In this document: piece after piece, positions 25,342 through 36,281 of the stretch
Position numbering within the stretch: position 1 is the stretch's first letter
Layout of the letters: every line of letters begins with the position of its first letter
Assembly (NCBI GenBank): GCA_025359805.1
Contig: JANYDU010000046.1
Location: forward strand, 1 to 64,000
DNA: 64,000 nt
From: Bacteroidota bacterium
Lineage (GTDB): Bacteria > Bacteroidota > Bacteroidia > UKL13-3
Direction of reading: 5' to 3'
The notes under the pieces: model-generated
Seen by the model: only the letters and a program-made list of their open reading frames with translations
The model's database searches: none
What the model was told of the DNA's origin: nothing
Program-made: the position numbers and the translations under genes

Positions 25342-28038
25342 ATGAAAAAACTATACATTTTTATTTTTTTCGTATTTTCAATTAATCGTTTTTATGCACA
25401 ATCAATTCCTCAACCTTGGATTCCATTTGGTGCTGATACTTCTTATCCACGTTCTATTATTCATACGGATGAAATTTCGGGAGTGAAAATTTCTTTAGCT
25501 GCCGGAACAAACATTGATTTATATACTGAAGTTTATAACAATGCCATTTCAATTCCTCCAACAGGAAATGATGTATTGGATGATAAAAGAAACCGAGCAT
25601 ACATTGCAAAAAATGCTGCATTTTGTTTCCTACTTGGCGTAAAACCATCAGGAAACACAATAACTTCACTGAGTACTTCCGAAAAAGATTATTTAAGAAT
25701 CACCTCACGCACACTTCTTGAACAAATTAATACTTACGTAAATGTTTTATCAAGCGATAGTCCTACTAATTTTGATAATTGGCAATGGACATCAAAACAA
25801 ATTATTGATTTTGTAACTGCCTATGATTTATTAAGAGGAGCAGGTGTTAGTGAAACAGAATTAACCCTGGCCAAAAACGCTGTGAAAGTGTTTACTGGTA
25901 ATTTATACTTCGAAGCCACCAAAACAAATTTAGGAACAAACTTTTTTCAAGGCGCAAAAAATAATCACTCATTGATGACCGCAGGAGCAATAGGAATGGC
26001 AGCCGTAATTTTAAGTGATATAAAAGACACATTGGATCAAAACAAACCCTATAACTGGATAAATGCAGCCATGTGGAATATTCATAATGTTATGTGGTGG
26101 GATATAAAACGTCAATCAACTGTTGGGAAATATACCGGATATGCGGAAGGAACTTATTACTATAAATATGCATTTTGCAACTTGCTGCCATTTTTTAGAG
26201 CCATGGGATTTTATTTAAAAGATACTACACTATCTTATCAATTTAGCGACATCAATAGAAAAATAAGAAACCCTTGGTATGATACAAACTATGTAAAAAT
26301 TTATGATTGGTTTGAAGCCATTAGAATGCCAGATGGACGAATGCCTGCAATTGAAGATTCCTATAATTACAGATGTTTTCCCGAATTAGCCATTCTTAGA
26401 AAACCAAAATATGTTTGGCCACTTACCTTAAGTCAATTAGATAATGTACAAGATAATTCATTAAGTCGTCAACTACAATCAGTATATGATTTACGTGCTA
26501 ATTATATTGCAGCAAATACCCCCGTAAATTTATTTAATGATAGTTTATTTAAAGTATTACCCGATGCTGGAATTGCCATATTTCGATCAGGTTGGGATTC
26601 AGCTGCAACCTATTTTGCACTAACAGGAAAAAATGGAATTGCATTGTCATCTTCTGATGCACATAACCATGCTGATGATGGCAGTTTTTTGATGATGATA
26701 AACGGACAAACGATGGCATTAGACCCAGGATATTTAAGTTATGAATGGAGAGATTCCATCGCATCAGCATCTTCACACAATATGCTTTTAGTAAATGGTG
26801 CAGGAACACTACAAGGTCAACCCGGAAAATCAAATGGCGCAGATTGTTTTATCGAAAAAACATTTACTTCCGATGTTCAAAATTATGCGGAATTAAGAAC
26901 TCATTATTTAAATACTGATGTAAATAGAAAAGTAATGTTTATTAGAAAAAAATATTTTTTAATGATTGATCACTTATCAAGTAATAATCCCCAACAATAT
27001 TCCTATTTATTACATGGATATGGACTTGAAAATGGGAACTTAAGTAATACCGGAGTTTTTATCGATATGATGGCAAACCACCGTGCAGCATGGAAAAGAA
27101 GAAACTCTGGATTATATTCAATCGTAAATAGTGATGTAAATATCACATTTAATAAAGTTACAGGAATACATGAATATAGCTATCAAAATATACAAAATCA
27201 TACATACATAGATGTGAAAACTTCTCCATCAAATTCTGCATCTTACTTAACCTGTTTACAACCTTTTAAAAACATTTCTACAGATACTTTTCCAATTCAA
27301 ACTTTATCGATTCCAGCAGCTGTTTCGTATAAAATTAATGATGGAAACTATACTGATATTGCTATTTCAAAATCAACTAATACAATACTTTCTATTCCAA
27401 AATCAACTACAGGTTTAAGTAATGATTATATTACCGATGCACATTTTTTTTGGGCATCAGAACAAAGTGGAAATCTAATAGATTTATTTATGCAAAAAGG
27501 AACAGTACTTATCAAAGATGCCGATACATTAATTTCATGCAATTATCCAATTAACTTAGAATACATAAAAACCGGTGCAAAAACGTATAAAGGATTTTGT
27601 GGCGATACAGGTTGGATTGATTTTCATACAGGCGAATACCCAATTATGTTTAGCAGTGATGGAGTATGGTTTGTAAAATATAATACATCCACAAAAATTG
27701 CTTCCGTTTATTTTGCTAAAGCTGCAAATTTTAATATCGTTTTAGATGATACTAGAATCGGTATCAACGAACTTTTTAAAGATAAAAATTATTTAACCGC
27801 TTACCCAAATCCCACTCATTCAATACTTCATTTTTCGTTAAGGGCTTCATCAAATCAAGATTTACAATTATCTCTTTTTGATTTAACAGGGCGAGAGATT
27901 ATTTCCGAAAAAATACCTGCTTTTAGCAATGAAAAATCTATTGATACTTCAGAATTAAATAATGGAATGTATTATGCTGCACTTACGGATAGATACGGAA
28001 ATAAAAGTTCAACTATTAAAATATGTATTGTAAAATAG
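25342..28038 (+). CDS. T9SS-secreted heparinase II/III-like polysaccharide lyase
   Basis: 898 residues. Signal peptide (about 1-19, FSINRFYA then QS). An alpha/alpha-toroid region (about 80-400) contains KNNHSLMTAGAIGMAAV, WWDIKRQSTVGKYTGYAEGTYYYKYA and DWFEAIRMPDGRMPAIEDS. The heparinase II/III beta-sheet domain begins near residue 415, with SSDAHNHADDGSFLMMINGQ (His cluster near 440), ALDPGYLSYEW and SSHNMLLVNG, matching the HxHxD...DPG...HN pattern of the family. A C-terminal T9SS domain (about 815-898) has YLTAYPNPTHS. Substrate (a uronic-acid polymer such as alginate or glycosaminoglycan) cannot be decided. Expected extracellular. A TACTTTCG at 25304-25311 might be its -7 element. Confidence 0.82.
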   Translation: MKKLYIFIFFVFSINRFYAQSIPQPWIPFGADTSYPRSIIHTDEISGVKISLAAGTNIDLYTEVYNNAISIPPTGNDVLDDKRNRAYIAKNAAFCFLLGVKPSGNTITSLSTSEKDYLRITSRTLLEQINTYVNVLSSDSPTNFDNWQWTSKQIIDFVTAYDLLRGAGVSETELTLAKNAVKVFTGNLYFEATKTNLGTNFFQGAKNNHSLMTAGAIGMAAVILSDIKDTLDQNKPYNWINAAMWNIHNVMWWDIKRQSTVGKYTGYAEGTYYYKYAFCNLLPFFRAMGFYLKDTTLSYQFSDINRKIRNPWYDTNYVKIYDWFEAIRMPDGRMPAIEDSYNYRCFPELAILRKPKYVWPLTLSQLDNVQDNSLSRQLQSVYDLRANYIAANTPVNLFNDSLFKVLPDAGIAIFRSGWDSAATYFALTGKNGIALSSSDAHNHADDGSFLMMINGQTMALDPGYLSYEWRDSIASASSHNMLLVNGAGTLQGQPGKSNGADCFIEKTFTSDVQNYAELRTHYLNTDVNRKVMFIRKKYFLMIDHLSSNNPQQYSYLLHGYGLENGNLSNTGVFIDMMANHRAAWKRRNSGLYSIVNSDVNITFNKVTGIHEYSYQNIQNHTYIDVKTSPSNSASYLTCLQPFKNISTDTFPIQTLSIPAAVSYKINDGNYTDIAISKSTNTILSIPKSTTGLSNDYITDAHFFWASEQSGNLIDLFMQKGTVLIKDADTLISCNYPINLEYIKTGAKTYKGFCGDTGWIDFHTGEYPIMFSSDGVWFVKYNTSTKIASVYFAKAANFNIVLDDTRIGINELFKDKNYLTAYPNPTHSILHFSLRASSNQDLQLSLFDLTGREIISEKIPAFSNEKSIDTSELNNGMYYAALTDRYGNKSSTIKICIVK

Positions 28039-28198
28039 AAAATCAAAGAAACTATTTTGTCTTTTCCATCATCATTATAACTAATGTCAAAAAAATATTT
28101 TTAGTAAAAAAAATCGAAATCAAGAATATCATTTTTCCGAAAAAACATCCTTTCATCAGTCCATATTTGAATATTTCTTCAAAAGTTTTTCCAAATCC

Positions 28199-28228
28199 TT
28201 GCTTGTTAAATAATCAATCCTATATTTG
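28199..28228 (+). promoter_or_regulatory. Upstream promoter P1 of the ribosomal superoperon
   Basis: TTG at 28199-28201, a 19-base spacer and TATATTTG at 28221-28228 give a full Bacteroidota promoter. It is followed by CCACCCC, identical to the sequence after P2. Transcripts would carry a leader of about 170 bases before rpsL. The 369-base gap between 28039 and 28407 holds no convincing gene, only these two promoters. Confidence 0.65.
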
Positions 28229-28338
28229 CCACCCCAATTTCAGAACAATATTAGGTTCTATTGGCAAAGACTGATGGTTAAATTATCGCTTAGATTAACC
28301 CGCTCAGCAGTTAAATATTAAATATTTTTCTTCTGCGC

Positions 28339-28369
28339 TTGCTAAGCTAAATTATTCCCTCTACATTTG
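28339..28369 (+). promoter_or_regulatory. Proximal promoter P2 of the ribosomal superoperon
   Basis: TTG at 28339-28341, a 20-base spacer and TACATTTG at 28362-28369, followed by CCACCCC as in P1. The rpsL ATG is 38 bases downstream. The repeated TTTGCCACCCC suggests a conserved initiation region shared by both start sites. Confidence 0.7.
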
Positions 28370-28407
28370 CCACCCCTAAAAAAACATTGGGTGTTTAAAG
28401 TATTGAT

Positions 28408-28824
28408 ATGCCAACCATACAACAACTAGTAAGAAAAGGTCGCACTGACAAAGCAAGCAAGAGTAAATCTCCTGCTTTAGATTCGTGCCCCCAACGCAGA
28501 GGTGTGTGTACTCGTGTTTACACAACCACACCTAAAAAACCTAACTCAGCTATGCGTAAAGTGGCTCGTGTTAGATTAACTAACGGAAACGAAGTAAATG
28601 CCTACATACCTGGTGAAGGACATAATTTGCAAGAACACTCTATCGTATTAATTCGTGGAGGAAGGGTAAAAGATTTACCTGGAGTTCGTTACCACATTGT
28701 ACGTGGAGCACTGGATACATCAGGTGTTGAAGGACGTAACCAACGTAGATCAAAATACGGTACTAAAAAACCTAAAGCTGGAGCAGTTGCTGCTGATGCA
28801 AAAGGTAAACCTAAAAAGAAGTAA
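28408..28824 (+). CDS. rpsL: 30S ribosomal protein S12
   Basis: S12 sits at the decoding centre and is the classic streptomycin target. The 138 residues show [47 protein letters not shown] (with the resistance-related Lys in PKKPNSA), [17 protein letters not shown] and [13 protein letters not shown] basic tail beyond [14 protein letters not shown] (about 15 residues, ending KGKPKKK) is longer than in E. coli (124 residues). First gene of the superoperon, 8 bases before rpsG. Confidence 0.97.
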   Translation: MPTIQQLVRKGRTDKASKSKSPALDSCPQRRGVCTRVYTTTPKKPNSAMRKVARVRLTNGNEVNAYIPGEGHNLQEHSIVLIRGGRVKDLPGVRYHIVRGALDTSGVEGRNQRRSKYGTKKPKAGAVAADAKGKPKKK

Positions 28825-28832
28825 CATAAGGT

Positions 28833-29303
28833 ATGAGAAAATCGAAACCTAAAAAAAGAATATTAGTTCCAGATCCAAAGTTTAATGATACTTTGGTTAC
28901 ACGTTTTGTAAACAACATGATGTGGAGCGGGAAAAAAAGTATCGCTTACGGAATTTTCTATGACGCTTTAGATAAAGTAGAAGCAAAAACTCAAGAGCGT
29001 GGATTAGATGTTTGGAAAAAAGCATTGAACAATATCATGCCTTCAGTAGAAGTAAAAGCAAGACGTGTTGGAGGTTCTACCTTTCAAATTCCAATTGAAG
29101 TACCTGCTGATAGAAAAGTTGCAGTTGGTATGAAATGGATGATTGATTATTCAAGAAAAAGAACAGAAAAAACAATGTCTGATAAACTTGCCGGAGAAAT
29201 TCTGTCAGCTTCAAAAAATGAAGGTGCTGCGGTAAAAAAACGTGAAGACACACATAAAATGGCAGAAGCGAATAAAGCTTTCTCTCACTTTAAATTAAGC
29301 TAA
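28833..29303 (+). CDS. rpsG: 30S ribosomal protein S7
   Basis: S7 nucleates assembly of the 16S 3' domain and touches the E-site tRNA. The 156 residues begin MRKSKPKKRILVPDPKFND, then KKSIAYGIFYDAL, NIMPSVEVKARRVGGSTFQIPIEV and the helical KREDTHKMAEANKAFSHF. Length is normal. Between rpsL and fusA as in the str operon. Confidence 0.97.
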   Translation: MRKSKPKKRILVPDPKFNDTLVTRFVNNMMWSGKKSIAYGIFYDALDKVEAKTQERGLDVWKKALNNIMPSVEVKARRVGGSTFQIPIEVPADRKVAVGMKWMIDYSRKRTEKTMSDKLAGEILSASKNEGAAVKKREDTHKMAEANKAFSHFKLS

Positions 29304-29330
29304 TAAATTAACACGAGGAACAATTAACAA

Positions 29331-31436
29331 ATGTCACGCGACTTAAAATATACAAGAAATATAGGTATTGCTGCTCACATTGATGCGGGTAAAACCACTA
29401 CAACTGAGCGTATTCTTTATTATGCTGGTGTAAACCACAAAATTGGAGAAGTTCATGATGGTGCGGCAACAATGGATTGGATGGTTCAAGAGCAAGAACG
29501 TGGAATAACAATCACTTCTGCTGCTACAACTGTTTTCTGGAAATACCGCAATAACAATTATCATATTAATATTATTGATACTCCTGGTCACGTTGATTTT
29601 ACTGTAGAAGTAAATCGCTCACTTCGTGTATTAGATGGTCTTGTATTTTTGTTTAGTGCTGTTGATGGTGTTGAACCCCAATCAGAAACTAACTGGCGCT
29701 TAGCTAACAATTATAATGTTGCCCGTATCGGTTTCGTGAATAAAATGGATCGCTCTGGTGCCGACTTCTTAAATGTGGTTAAGCAAGTTCGTAGCATGTT
29801 AGGTAGTAATGCTATTCCACTTCAATTACCAATTGGTGCTGAAGATAATTTTGTTGGTGTGGTTGATTTAATCAACTTCCGCGGAATGGTTTGGAATGAG
29901 GATGATAAAGGAATGACATATAAAGATGTGCCGATTCCTGCTGATATGGTTGAAGAAGCTACTGAGTGGAGAGAGAAGTTGTTGGAAGCTGTTTCTGAAT
30001 ATGATGACAAATTGATGGAAAAATTCTTTGAAGATCCTACATCAATTTCTGAACGCGAAATTTTAGATGCTTTGCGCAAAGCGACTATTGATATGAAAAT
30101 TGTACCAATGTTATGTGGTTCTTCTTTCAAAAACAAAGGTGTACAAACCATGCTTGATTTGGTAATGGAAATTTTACCAAGCCCACTCGACAAACAACAC
30201 ATAACAGGAATAAATCCTGATACCGAACAAGAAGTTACTCGTAAACCTGACTACAATGAACCTTTTGCTGCTTTAGCATTTAAAATTGCAACCGATCCAT
30301 TTGTTGGTCGTTTAGCATTTATGCGTGCATATTCGGGTAAGCTTGATGCAGGTTCTTATGTACTAAATACCCGTAGTGGAAATAAAGAACGTATTTCACG
30401 TATATTCCAAATGCACGCTAATAAACAAAACCCTATCGATAGTTTAGGTGCTGGTGATATTGGTGCAGCTGTAGGGTTTAAAGATATCAAAACAGGTGAT
30501 ACTCTCTGTGATGAAAAGCACCCAATTGTGCTTGAAGCAATGGATTTCCCTGAGCCCGTTATTGGATTAGCTGTTGAGCCTAAAACTCAAGCTGATTCAG
30601 ATAGATTAGGAATGTCTCTTGCTAAATTAGCTGAAGAAGATCCTACTTTCCGCGTAAAAACAGATGAAGAAACAGGACAAACAGTAATCTCAGGAATGGG
30701 CGAACTTCATCTTGAAATTATCGTTGATCGTTTAAGACGTGAATTTAAAGTTGAATGTAACCAAGGAGCACCTCAAGTAGCTTATAAAGAAACAATCAAA
30801 AATTCTATTAATCACAGAGAACTCTACAAAAAGCAATCAGGTGGTAGAGGAAAATTTGCTGATATGACTTTTGAACTTTCTCCTGTTGATGAAGGAAAAG
30901 AAGGTCTTCAGTTTATAAATGAAATTGTTGGTGGATCAATTCCTCGTGAATTTATTCCTTCAATCGAAAAAGGCTTTAAACAGGCTATGAGCAATGGTGT
31001 ATTAGCAGGATATCCAGTTGATAGTTTGAAAGTTAGACTATATGATGGTTCATACCATGCAGTAGATTCGGATGCGATGTCTTTTGAAATTGCAGCTAAA
31101 GTTGCATTCAAAGAAGCTTGTCGCAAAGCAAGTCCTGTATTACTTGAACCTATAATGAAAATTGAAGTGTTAACTCCAGAAGATTATATGGGTGACGTGA
31201 TTGGAGATTTGAACAAAAGAAGAGGGCAATTAGAGGGAATGGATAGCAGAGCTGGTTCTCAGGTAATCAAAGCCAAAGTTCCACTATCTGAAATGTTTGG
31301 TTATGTAACTCAGTTACGTACTTTATCTTCAGGTCGTGCTTCAAGTACAATGGAATTTGATCACTATGCTGAGGCTCCAAAAAATGTAGCTGATGAAGTA
31401 TTAGCAAAAGTAAACGGTAAAGCAGTAAAAGCTTAA
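29331..31436 (+). CDS. fusA: Elongation factor G
   Basis: EF-G drives translocation on the ribosome with GTP. The 701 residues contain G1 AHIDAGKTT (about 15-23), switch I region [14 protein letters not shown]3 DTPGH, G4 NKMD and domain IV/V signatures [15 protein letters not shown] and [17 protein letters not shown]. Length matches the family. tufA, which follows fusA in E. coli, is absent; rpsJ follows after 5 bases, fusing the str and S10 groups. Confidence 0.97.
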   Translation: MSRDLKYTRNIGIAAHIDAGKTTTTERILYYAGVNHKIGEVHDGAATMDWMVQEQERGITITSAATTVFWKYRNNNYHINIIDTPGHVDFTVEVNRSLRVLDGLVFLFSAVDGVEPQSETNWRLANNYNVARIGFVNKMDRSGADFLNVVKQVRSMLGSNAIPLQLPIGAEDNFVGVVDLINFRGMVWNEDDKGMTYKDVPIPADMVEEATEWREKLLEAVSEYDDKLMEKFFEDPTSISEREILDALRKATIDMKIVPMLCGSSFKNKGVQTMLDLVMEILPSPLDKQHITGINPDTEQEVTRKPDYNEPFAALAFKIATDPFVGRLAFMRAYSGKLDAGSYVLNTRSGNKERISRIFQMHANKQNPIDSLGAGDIGAAVGFKDIKTGDTLCDEKHPIVLEAMDFPEPVIGLAVEPKTQADSDRLGMSLAKLAEEDPTFRVKTDEETGQTVISGMGELHLEIIVDRLRREFKVECNQGAPQVAYKETIKNSINHRELYKKQSGGRGKFADMTFELSPVDEGKEGLQFINEIVGGSIPREFIPSIEKGFKQAMSNGVLAGYPVDSLKVRLYDGSYHAVDSDAMSFEIAAKVAFKEACRKASPVLLEPIMKIEVLTPEDYMGDVIGDLNKRRGQLEGMDSRAGSQVIKAKVPLSEMFGYVTQLRTLSSGRASSTMEFDHYAEAPKNVADEVLAKVNGKAVKA

Positions 31437-31441
31437 ATAAA

Positions 31442-31750
31442 ATGGTTAATCAAAAAATCAGAATTAAATTAAAATCGTTCGATTACAATCTGGTTGATAA
31501 ATCAGCTGAGAAGATTGTAAGAACTGTAAAATCAACAGGTGCAGTTGTGAGTGGACCAATTCCATTGCCCACACACAAGCGTATCTACACGGTTTTGCGT
31601 TCACCGCACGTAAACAAAAAAGCAAGAGAGCAATTCCAACTCTGCTCTTATAAGAGAATTCTCGACATCTACAGTTCAACCGCAAAAACTGTTGATGCAC
31701 TAATGAAATTAGAGTTGCCTAGCGGAGTTGATGTTGAAATTAAAGTTTGA
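31442..31750 (+). CDS. rpsJ: 30S ribosomal protein S10
   Basis: 102 residues. Begins with [23 protein letters not shown] and has the conserved [28 protein letters not shown] loop of S10, which also acts in transcription antitermination (NusE) with NusB. First of the S10 group, placed directly after fusA. No leader or regulatory gap precedes it, so control must come from the upstream promoters. Confidence 0.97.
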   Translation: MVNQKIRIKLKSFDYNLVDKSAEKIVRTVKSTGAVVSGPIPLPTHKRIYTVLRSPHVNKKAREQFQLCSYKRILDIYSSTAKTVDALMKLELPSGVDVEIKV

Positions 31751-31759
31751 TAAAGAACT

Positions 31760-32377
31760 ATGTCAGGACTGATCGGAAAAAAAGTAGGTATGACCAGCAT
31801 ATTTGGTAAAGACGGTAAGCAATTAGCTTGTACGGTTATCGAAGCAGGACCTTGTGTTGTAACACAGGTTAAAACATCTGAAAAAGATGGATACAAAGCT
31901 GTTCAAATCGCGTACGGAGAACGTAAGGAAAAAAATTCCCCCGCTGCGCTAAATGGTATTTATAAAAAGGCTAACACAACGCCTAAATCTAAAATGGTTG
32001 AGTTCCAAGGATTCGAACAAGAACTTACTATTGGACAATCACTTACTGTTGACTTATTTGCCGAAGGTGAATTTGTTGATGTGGTTGGTACATCCAAAGG
32101 TAAAGGATTCCAAGGAGTTGTTAAACGTCATGGGTTTGGTGGCGTGGGAGGACAAACTCACGGACAACACAATCGTTTAAGAGCCCCAGGATCTTTAGGT
32201 GCATCTTCAGACCCTTCAAGAGTTATGAAAGGGATGAGAATGGCTGGTAGAATGGGTGGTGTTAGAGTGAAAAAAACTAACCTTGAAATACTAAAAGTAA
32301 TGAAAGACGAGAACCTGATAGTTATTAAAGGCAGCGTTCCTGGTCACAATGGTTCATTCGTTTATATTGAAAAATAA
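31760..32377 (+). CDS. rplC: 50S ribosomal protein L3
   Basis: 205 residues. Starts [15 protein letters not shown] and has the central extension [36 protein letters not shown] that reaches toward the peptidyl-transferase centre. The conserved Gln in GGQTHG is the residue methylated by PrmB in other bacteria. Early assembly protein of domain VI of 23S rRNA. Normal length. Confidence 0.97.
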   Translation: MSGLIGKKVGMTSIFGKDGKQLACTVIEAGPCVVTQVKTSEKDGYKAVQIAYGERKEKNSPAALNGIYKKANTTPKSKMVEFQGFEQELTIGQSLTVDLFAEGEFVDVVGTSKGKGFQGVVKRHGFGGVGGQTHGQHNRLRAPGSLGASSDPSRVMKGMRMAGRMGGVRVKKTNLEILKVMKDENLIVIKGSVPGHNGSFVYIEK

Positions 32378-32379
32378 TC

Positions 32380-33015
32380 ATGGAATTAGCAATAATAAAT
32401 ACAAGCGGATCAGCAACTGGTAAAAAAGTGAATTTGAATGATGCCATTTATGGTATCGAACCAAATGATCACGCAATATACCTTGATGTAAAGCAATTTT
32501 TGGCTAACCAACGCCAAGGAACTCATAGTTCACTCGAAAAAAGTACTATTAGTGGTTCTACAAAAAAACTTCACCGCCAAAAAGGTACTGGTGGTTCACG
32601 TAAAGGAAGTATCAAATCTGGTACTTTTGTGGGAGGTGCTCGAATACATGGTCCACATCCTCGTGATTACAGTTTTAAGTTGAACAAAAAATTAAAACAA
32701 TTGGCTCGTAAGTCTGCTCTTGCATACAAAGCAAAAGATAACAGCATTACTATTTTGGAAAATTTCAATATGGATGAGCCAAAAACAAAAAATTATATTG
32801 ACATGATGAATAACTTAAAATTTAGTAATGAAAAAACATTACTGGTAATAAGTGATTATAATGATAATATTTATAAATCAAGCAGAAATCTAGCTAAGGC
32901 CAAAGTAATGACAGCAAAAGATCTCAATACATATGCGATTCTTAATGCCAGCAAACTTATCCTTACAGAAGGTTCTGTAGAAGTAATTGAAGAAATTTTA
33001 AATTCTGAAAAATGA
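32380..33015 (+). CDS. rplD: 50S ribosomal protein L4
   Basis: 211 residues with the exit-tunnel loop region KLHRQKGTGGSRKGSIKSGTFVGGARIHGPHPRDYSFKLNKK, a variant of the usual GTGRARQGS...GGG.AFGP motif. L4 lines the peptide tunnel; in E. coli it also represses its own operon, but whether it does here is unknown. The stop overlaps the rplW start (ATGA at 33012-33015). Confidence 0.96.
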   Translation: MELAIINTSGSATGKKVNLNDAIYGIEPNDHAIYLDVKQFLANQRQGTHSSLEKSTISGSTKKLHRQKGTGGSRKGSIKSGTFVGGARIHGPHPRDYSFKLNKKLKQLARKSALAYKAKDNSITILENFNMDEPKTKNYIDMMNNLKFSNEKTLLVISDYNDNIYKSSRNLAKAKVMTAKDLNTYAILNASKLILTEGSVEVIEEILNSEK

Positions 33016-33302
33016 GTATTTTAAAGAAACCTTTAATAACTGAAAAGTCTACAGCTTCAGGAGAAAAGCTTGGTCAGATTGGATTTGTAGTTGATAATGA
33101 AGCTACAAAACCAGAGATCAAAAAAGCTATTGAAGATATGTATAAAGTAAGCGTGACCGGCATCAGCACAATGAATTATGCTGGTAAAGCAAAATCACGT
33201 TCTACTAAAAAAGGACTTTTCTACGGCAGAAAACCTGCTTTCAAAAAAGCATTTGTAACACTAAAAGAAGGTCAAACAATCGACTTCTTCCAAAACGTAT
33301 AA
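33012..33302 (+). CDS. rplW: 50S ribosomal protein L23
   Basis: 96 residues starting MSILKKPLITEKS, with the family's VDNEATKPEIKKAIEDMYKV and a long loop before GRKPAFKKAFVTL. L23 sits at the tunnel exit and docks SRP and trigger factor. Translation is coupled to rplD by a 4-base overlap. Confidence 0.97.
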   Translation: MSILKKPLITEKSTASGEKLGQIGFVVDNEATKPEIKKAIEDMYKVSVTGISTMNYAGKAKSRSTKKGLFYGRKPAFKKAFVTLKEGQTIDFFQNV

Positions 33303-33308
33303 CGAGAA

Positions 33309-34130
33309 ATGGGAATTAAGAAATTTAGACCAACCACCCCAGGCACAAGATTTAAATTGGCCAACACCTTCGAGGAGATTACAAAATCTACCCCAGAAAA
33401 GTCGTTGCTATTGCCTAAAACGCGTTCGGGTGGACGTAACGATACTGGTAAAATGACCATGAGATACATAGGTGGTGGTCACAAACAAATGTATCGTATA
33501 ATCGATTTTAAACGTGATAAACATGTTCCTGCAACGGTTCACTCAATTGAGTATGATCCAAACAGAACTGCACGTATTGCTTTACTTCACTACGTTGATG
33601 GTGAAAAAAGGTATATTATTGCTCCAGCAGGATTACAAGCTGGTCAAAAAGTAATGTCAGGTTCTGGTGCTGCTCCAGAAATTGGGAATGCTTTACCAAT
33701 GACTGAAATTCCTTTAGGTACAGTTATTCACAATATTGAAATGCAGCCTGGACAAGGAGCCAAATTAGTTAGAAGTGCGGGTTCGTTTGCTCAATTGCTT
33801 AACCGTGATGGCAAATACGCTACTATCAAATTAGCATCTGGAGAGACTAGAATGATATTAAATACAGGTCTTGCAACTATTGGTTCGGTTTCAAATCCTG
33901 ACCATAACTTGGAGCGGAAAGGTAAAGCTGGTGCAAACCGTTGGAGAGGTCGCAGACCTAGAACACGTGCTGTAGCAATGAATCCTGTTGATCACCCAAT
34001 GGGTGGTGGTGAAGGTAGAGCCTCTGGAGGTCATCCACGTTCACGCAAAGGACTAAAAGCTAAAGGTTACAAAACACGTACACCTAAAAAGCATTCAAAT
34101 AATTTCATCATTGAAAGACGTAAGAAGTAA
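33309..34130 (+). CDS. rplB: 50S ribosomal protein L2
   Basis: 273 residues. Conserved blocks [36 protein letters not shown], and the peptidyl-transferase-proximal [25 protein letters not shown] with the key His in VDHP. Full family length. Binds 23S domain IV and helps join the subunits. Confidence 0.97.
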   Translation: MGIKKFRPTTPGTRFKLANTFEEITKSTPEKSLLLPKTRSGGRNDTGKMTMRYIGGGHKQMYRIIDFKRDKHVPATVHSIEYDPNRTARIALLHYVDGEKRYIIAPAGLQAGQKVMSGSGAAPEIGNALPMTEIPLGTVIHNIEMQPGQGAKLVRSAGSFAQLLNRDGKYATIKLASGETRMILNTGLATIGSVSNPDHNLERKGKAGANRWRGRRPRTRAVAMNPVDHPMGGGEGRASGGHPRSRKGLKAKGYKTRTPKKHSNNFIIERRKK

Positions 34131-34139
34131 TAAATAGAT

Positions 34140-34409
34140 ATGGCTCGTTCGCTCAAAAAAGGACCGTTCATCGACATTAAACTTGAGAAAAAAGTAAATG
34201 TTCTGAACGAATCTAAAAAGAAATCAGTGATCAAAACTTGGTCACGTAGATCAATGATAACACCTGATTTCGTTGGTCATACATTTGGTGTGCACAATGG
34301 AAACAAGTTTATCCCTGTGTATGTAACCGAAAATATGGTTGGTCACAAGTTGGGAGAATTTTCTCCAACCAGAACATTTAGAAATCACCCTGTTAAAAAA
34401 GATGCATAA
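34140..34409 (+). CDS. rpsS: 30S ribosomal protein S19
   Basis: 89 residues with [66 protein letters not shown], the entire conserved core. S19 contacts S13 and the A-site finger in the 30S head. Its TAA shares its last base with the rplV start (TAATG). Confidence 0.97.
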   Translation: MARSLKKGPFIDIKLEKKVNVLNESKKKSVIKTWSRRSMITPDFVGHTFGVHNGNKFIPVYVTENMVGHKLGEFSPTRTFRNHPVKKDA

Positions 34410-34795
34410 TGGAAGCAGTAGCGAAATTAAATAATTGCCCTACATCGCCTCGTAAGATGCGACTGATAGTTGATTTAATCAGAGGGAAAAAAGTGGAAGA
34501 AGCATTAAATACTTTGCGATTTAATAATCAAAAAGAAAGTGCACCAAGAGTTGAAAAACTACTCCTATCTGCAATTGCAAATTGGGGACAAAAAAACGAA
34601 GGTGCTCGTGTTGAAGATAGTAACTTGTATATAAAAACTATTTTTGTTGGAGGCGGTCCAATGTTAAAAAGAATTATACCCGCCCCACAAGGAAGAGCTC
34701 ATCGTGTGAGAAAACGCTCAAATCATGTTACTTTGATTATTGACAGCAAAGTTGCAAACGCTGAAGTTGAAACTGTAAATTCTAATAACGAATAA
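34409..34795 (+). CDS. rplV: 50S ribosomal protein L22
   Basis: 128 residues. [21 protein letters not shown] at the start and the beta-hairpin [29 protein letters not shown], which reaches the tunnel constriction and is where macrolide-resistance changes arise in other bacteria. A short acidic tail ends the protein. Coupled to rpsS by the TAATG overlap. Confidence 0.97.
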   Translation: MEAVAKLNNCPTSPRKMRLIVDLIRGKKVEEALNTLRFNNQKESAPRVEKLLLSAIANWGQKNEGARVEDSNLYIKTIFVGGGPMLKRIIPAPQGRAHRVRKRSNHVTLIIDSKVANAEVETVNSNNE

Positions 34796-34799
34796 TAGA

Positions 34800-35621
34800 A
34801 TGGGACAAAAAGTTAACCCGATAGCATTACGTTTAGGTATCATCAGAGGATGGGAATCTAATTGGTATGGAGGAAAAAATTTCTCTGAAAAACTCATCGA
34901 AGATGAAAAAATCAGAAAATATTTAAACGCCCGTATCACAAAAGGTGGAATAGCTAAGATTGTTATTGAAAGAACTATCAAACGCATTATCATCACTGTT
35001 CATACCTCACGCCCAGGTATCGTAATTGGTAAAGCTGGTTCTGAAGTTGATAAGATTAAAGAAGAAATTAAAAAGCTAACAAAAAAGGATGTTCAAATCA
35101 ATATTTTTGAAATTAAACGTCCTGAGTTAGATGCTCAGTTAGTAGGGCAAAATGTTGCGGGACAAATTGAAGCTCGTGTTTCATACAAACGCGCACTAAA
35201 AACTTCTATTGCCTCTACAATGAGAATGGGTGCTGAAGGAATTAAGATTATGATTTCTGGAAGATTAGGTGGCGCTGAAATGGCTCGTTCCGAATCCTAC
35301 AAAGAAGGAAGAACTCCTTTGCATACTCTTCGTGCTGACATTGATTATGCAATAGTTGAAGCATTGACCGTATATGGTAAAATTGGAATTAAGGTGTGGA
35401 TTTGTAAGGGTGAGATTTATGGAAAACGTGATCTTTCTCCTAATGTAGGGATGACAAGCCAAGATAAACCAGGAGTTGGACAAAGACCAAATGATGGAAG
35501 AGCTGATAGAGGAGATAGAAGACCAAGAGGAGGAAATGATAGAAGAGGCGGTAGTGGAGACAGAAAACCAGCAGGAGGATTAGGTGCAGGAGGAGATAAA
35601 AGACCAAGAAATAAAAAGTAA
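34800..35621 (+). CDS. rpsC: 30S ribosomal protein S3 with an RG-rich tail
   Basis: 273 residues. The KH domain carries [21 protein letters not shown], and the C-terminal domain [37 protein letters not shown] and [14 protein letters not shown]3 lines the mRNA entry tunnel. After about residue 225 an extension of roughly 45 residues consists of Asp/Arg/Gly repeats ([18 protein letters not shown] and on), making the protein about 40 residues longer than E. coli S3 (233). Such disordered tails occur in other Bacteroidota S3 proteins. The 28-base gap to rplP is the largest in this part of the operon. Confidence 0.96.
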   Translation: MGQKVNPIALRLGIIRGWESNWYGGKNFSEKLIEDEKIRKYLNARITKGGIAKIVIERTIKRIIITVHTSRPGIVIGKAGSEVDKIKEEIKKLTKKDVQINIFEIKRPELDAQLVGQNVAGQIEARVSYKRALKTSIASTMRMGAEGIKIMISGRLGGAEMARSESYKEGRTPLHTLRADIDYAIVEALTVYGKIGIKVWICKGEIYGKRDLSPNVGMTSQDKPGVGQRPNDGRADRGDRRPRGGNDRRGGSGDRKPAGGLGAGGDKRPRNKK

Positions 35622-35649
35622 CGAATCACTAATTATAAAACTGTAAGAA

Positions 35650-36069
35650 ATGTTACAGCCAAAAAGAACTAAATATAGAAAAACACAAAAAGGGAGAGTT
35701 AAAGGTAACGCTACCCGTGGAGCTAACATTGCTTTCGGTTCATTTGGACTGAAATCAGTTGACGAAAGTTTCCTTACATCAAAACAGCTTGAAGCTGCTC
35801 GTGTTGCATTAAACCGCTTCATGAAACGCGAAGGTCAAGTATGGATTCGTGTATTTCCTGATAAACCAATGACGAAAAAACCAGCAGAGGTTCGTATGGG
35901 AAAAGGTAAAGGAGCTCCTGAATATTGGGTAGCAGTTTGCAAACCCGGAACTATCATTTTTGAAGCTGATGGTGTACCAATGAATGTTGCTAAAGAAGCA
36001 ATGAGATTAGCTTCTCAAAAACTTCCTGTAATTACAAGATTTGTTGTTAAACCTGATTACACTGAATAA
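35650..36069 (+). CDS. rplP: 50S ribosomal protein L16
   Basis: 139 residues. [19 protein letters not shown] at the start, then [59 protein letters not shown], the strongly conserved A-site tRNA-facing loop. Normal length; 2 bases before rpmC. Confidence 0.97.
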   Translation: MLQPKRTKYRKTQKGRVKGNATRGANIAFGSFGLKSVDESFLTSKQLEAARVALNRFMKREGQVWIRVFPDKPMTKKPAEVRMGKGKGAPEYWVAVCKPGTIIFEADGVPMNVAKEAMRLASQKLPVITRFVVKPDYTE

Positions 36070-36071
36070 TC

Positions 36072-36275
36072 ATGAAAAACCCAGAAATTTTAGAGCTTTC
36101 AGATAAAGAATTGAACGCTCGTATTAAAGAAGAACGTACGATGTTGACCAAATTAATATTTGGTCATGCTGTATCACCAATCGAAAATCCTAATAAGATT
36201 AAGATGAGCAAAAAACTTATCGCTCGTTTGCTCACTGAGCATAAAAAAAGAGTACTAGCAAACGTTCATAATTAA
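36072..36275 (+). CDS. rpmC: 50S ribosomal protein L29
   Basis: 67 residues forming two helices, with LSDKELNARIKEERTMLTKL and the NPNKIKMSKKLIARLLTEHKKR helix that binds 23S domain I near the tunnel exit. Sequence is divergent but position between L16 and S17 is decisive. Confidence 0.95.
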   Translation: MKNPEILELSDKELNARIKEERTMLTKLIFGHAVSPIENPNKIKMSKKLIARLLTEHKKRVLANVHN

Positions 36276-36281
36276 AGAAAA

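Noticed and set aside
28023..28274. An 83-codon plus-strand frame between the heparinase-like gene and rpsL
   Set aside because: It starts inside the end of the heparinase-like gene, has irregular low-complexity composition and contains promoter P1, so it is taken as non-coding.
35417..35629. A Pro/Leu-rich antisense frame over the end of rpsC
   Set aside because: It arises from the Arg/Gly-rich S3 tail read backwards.
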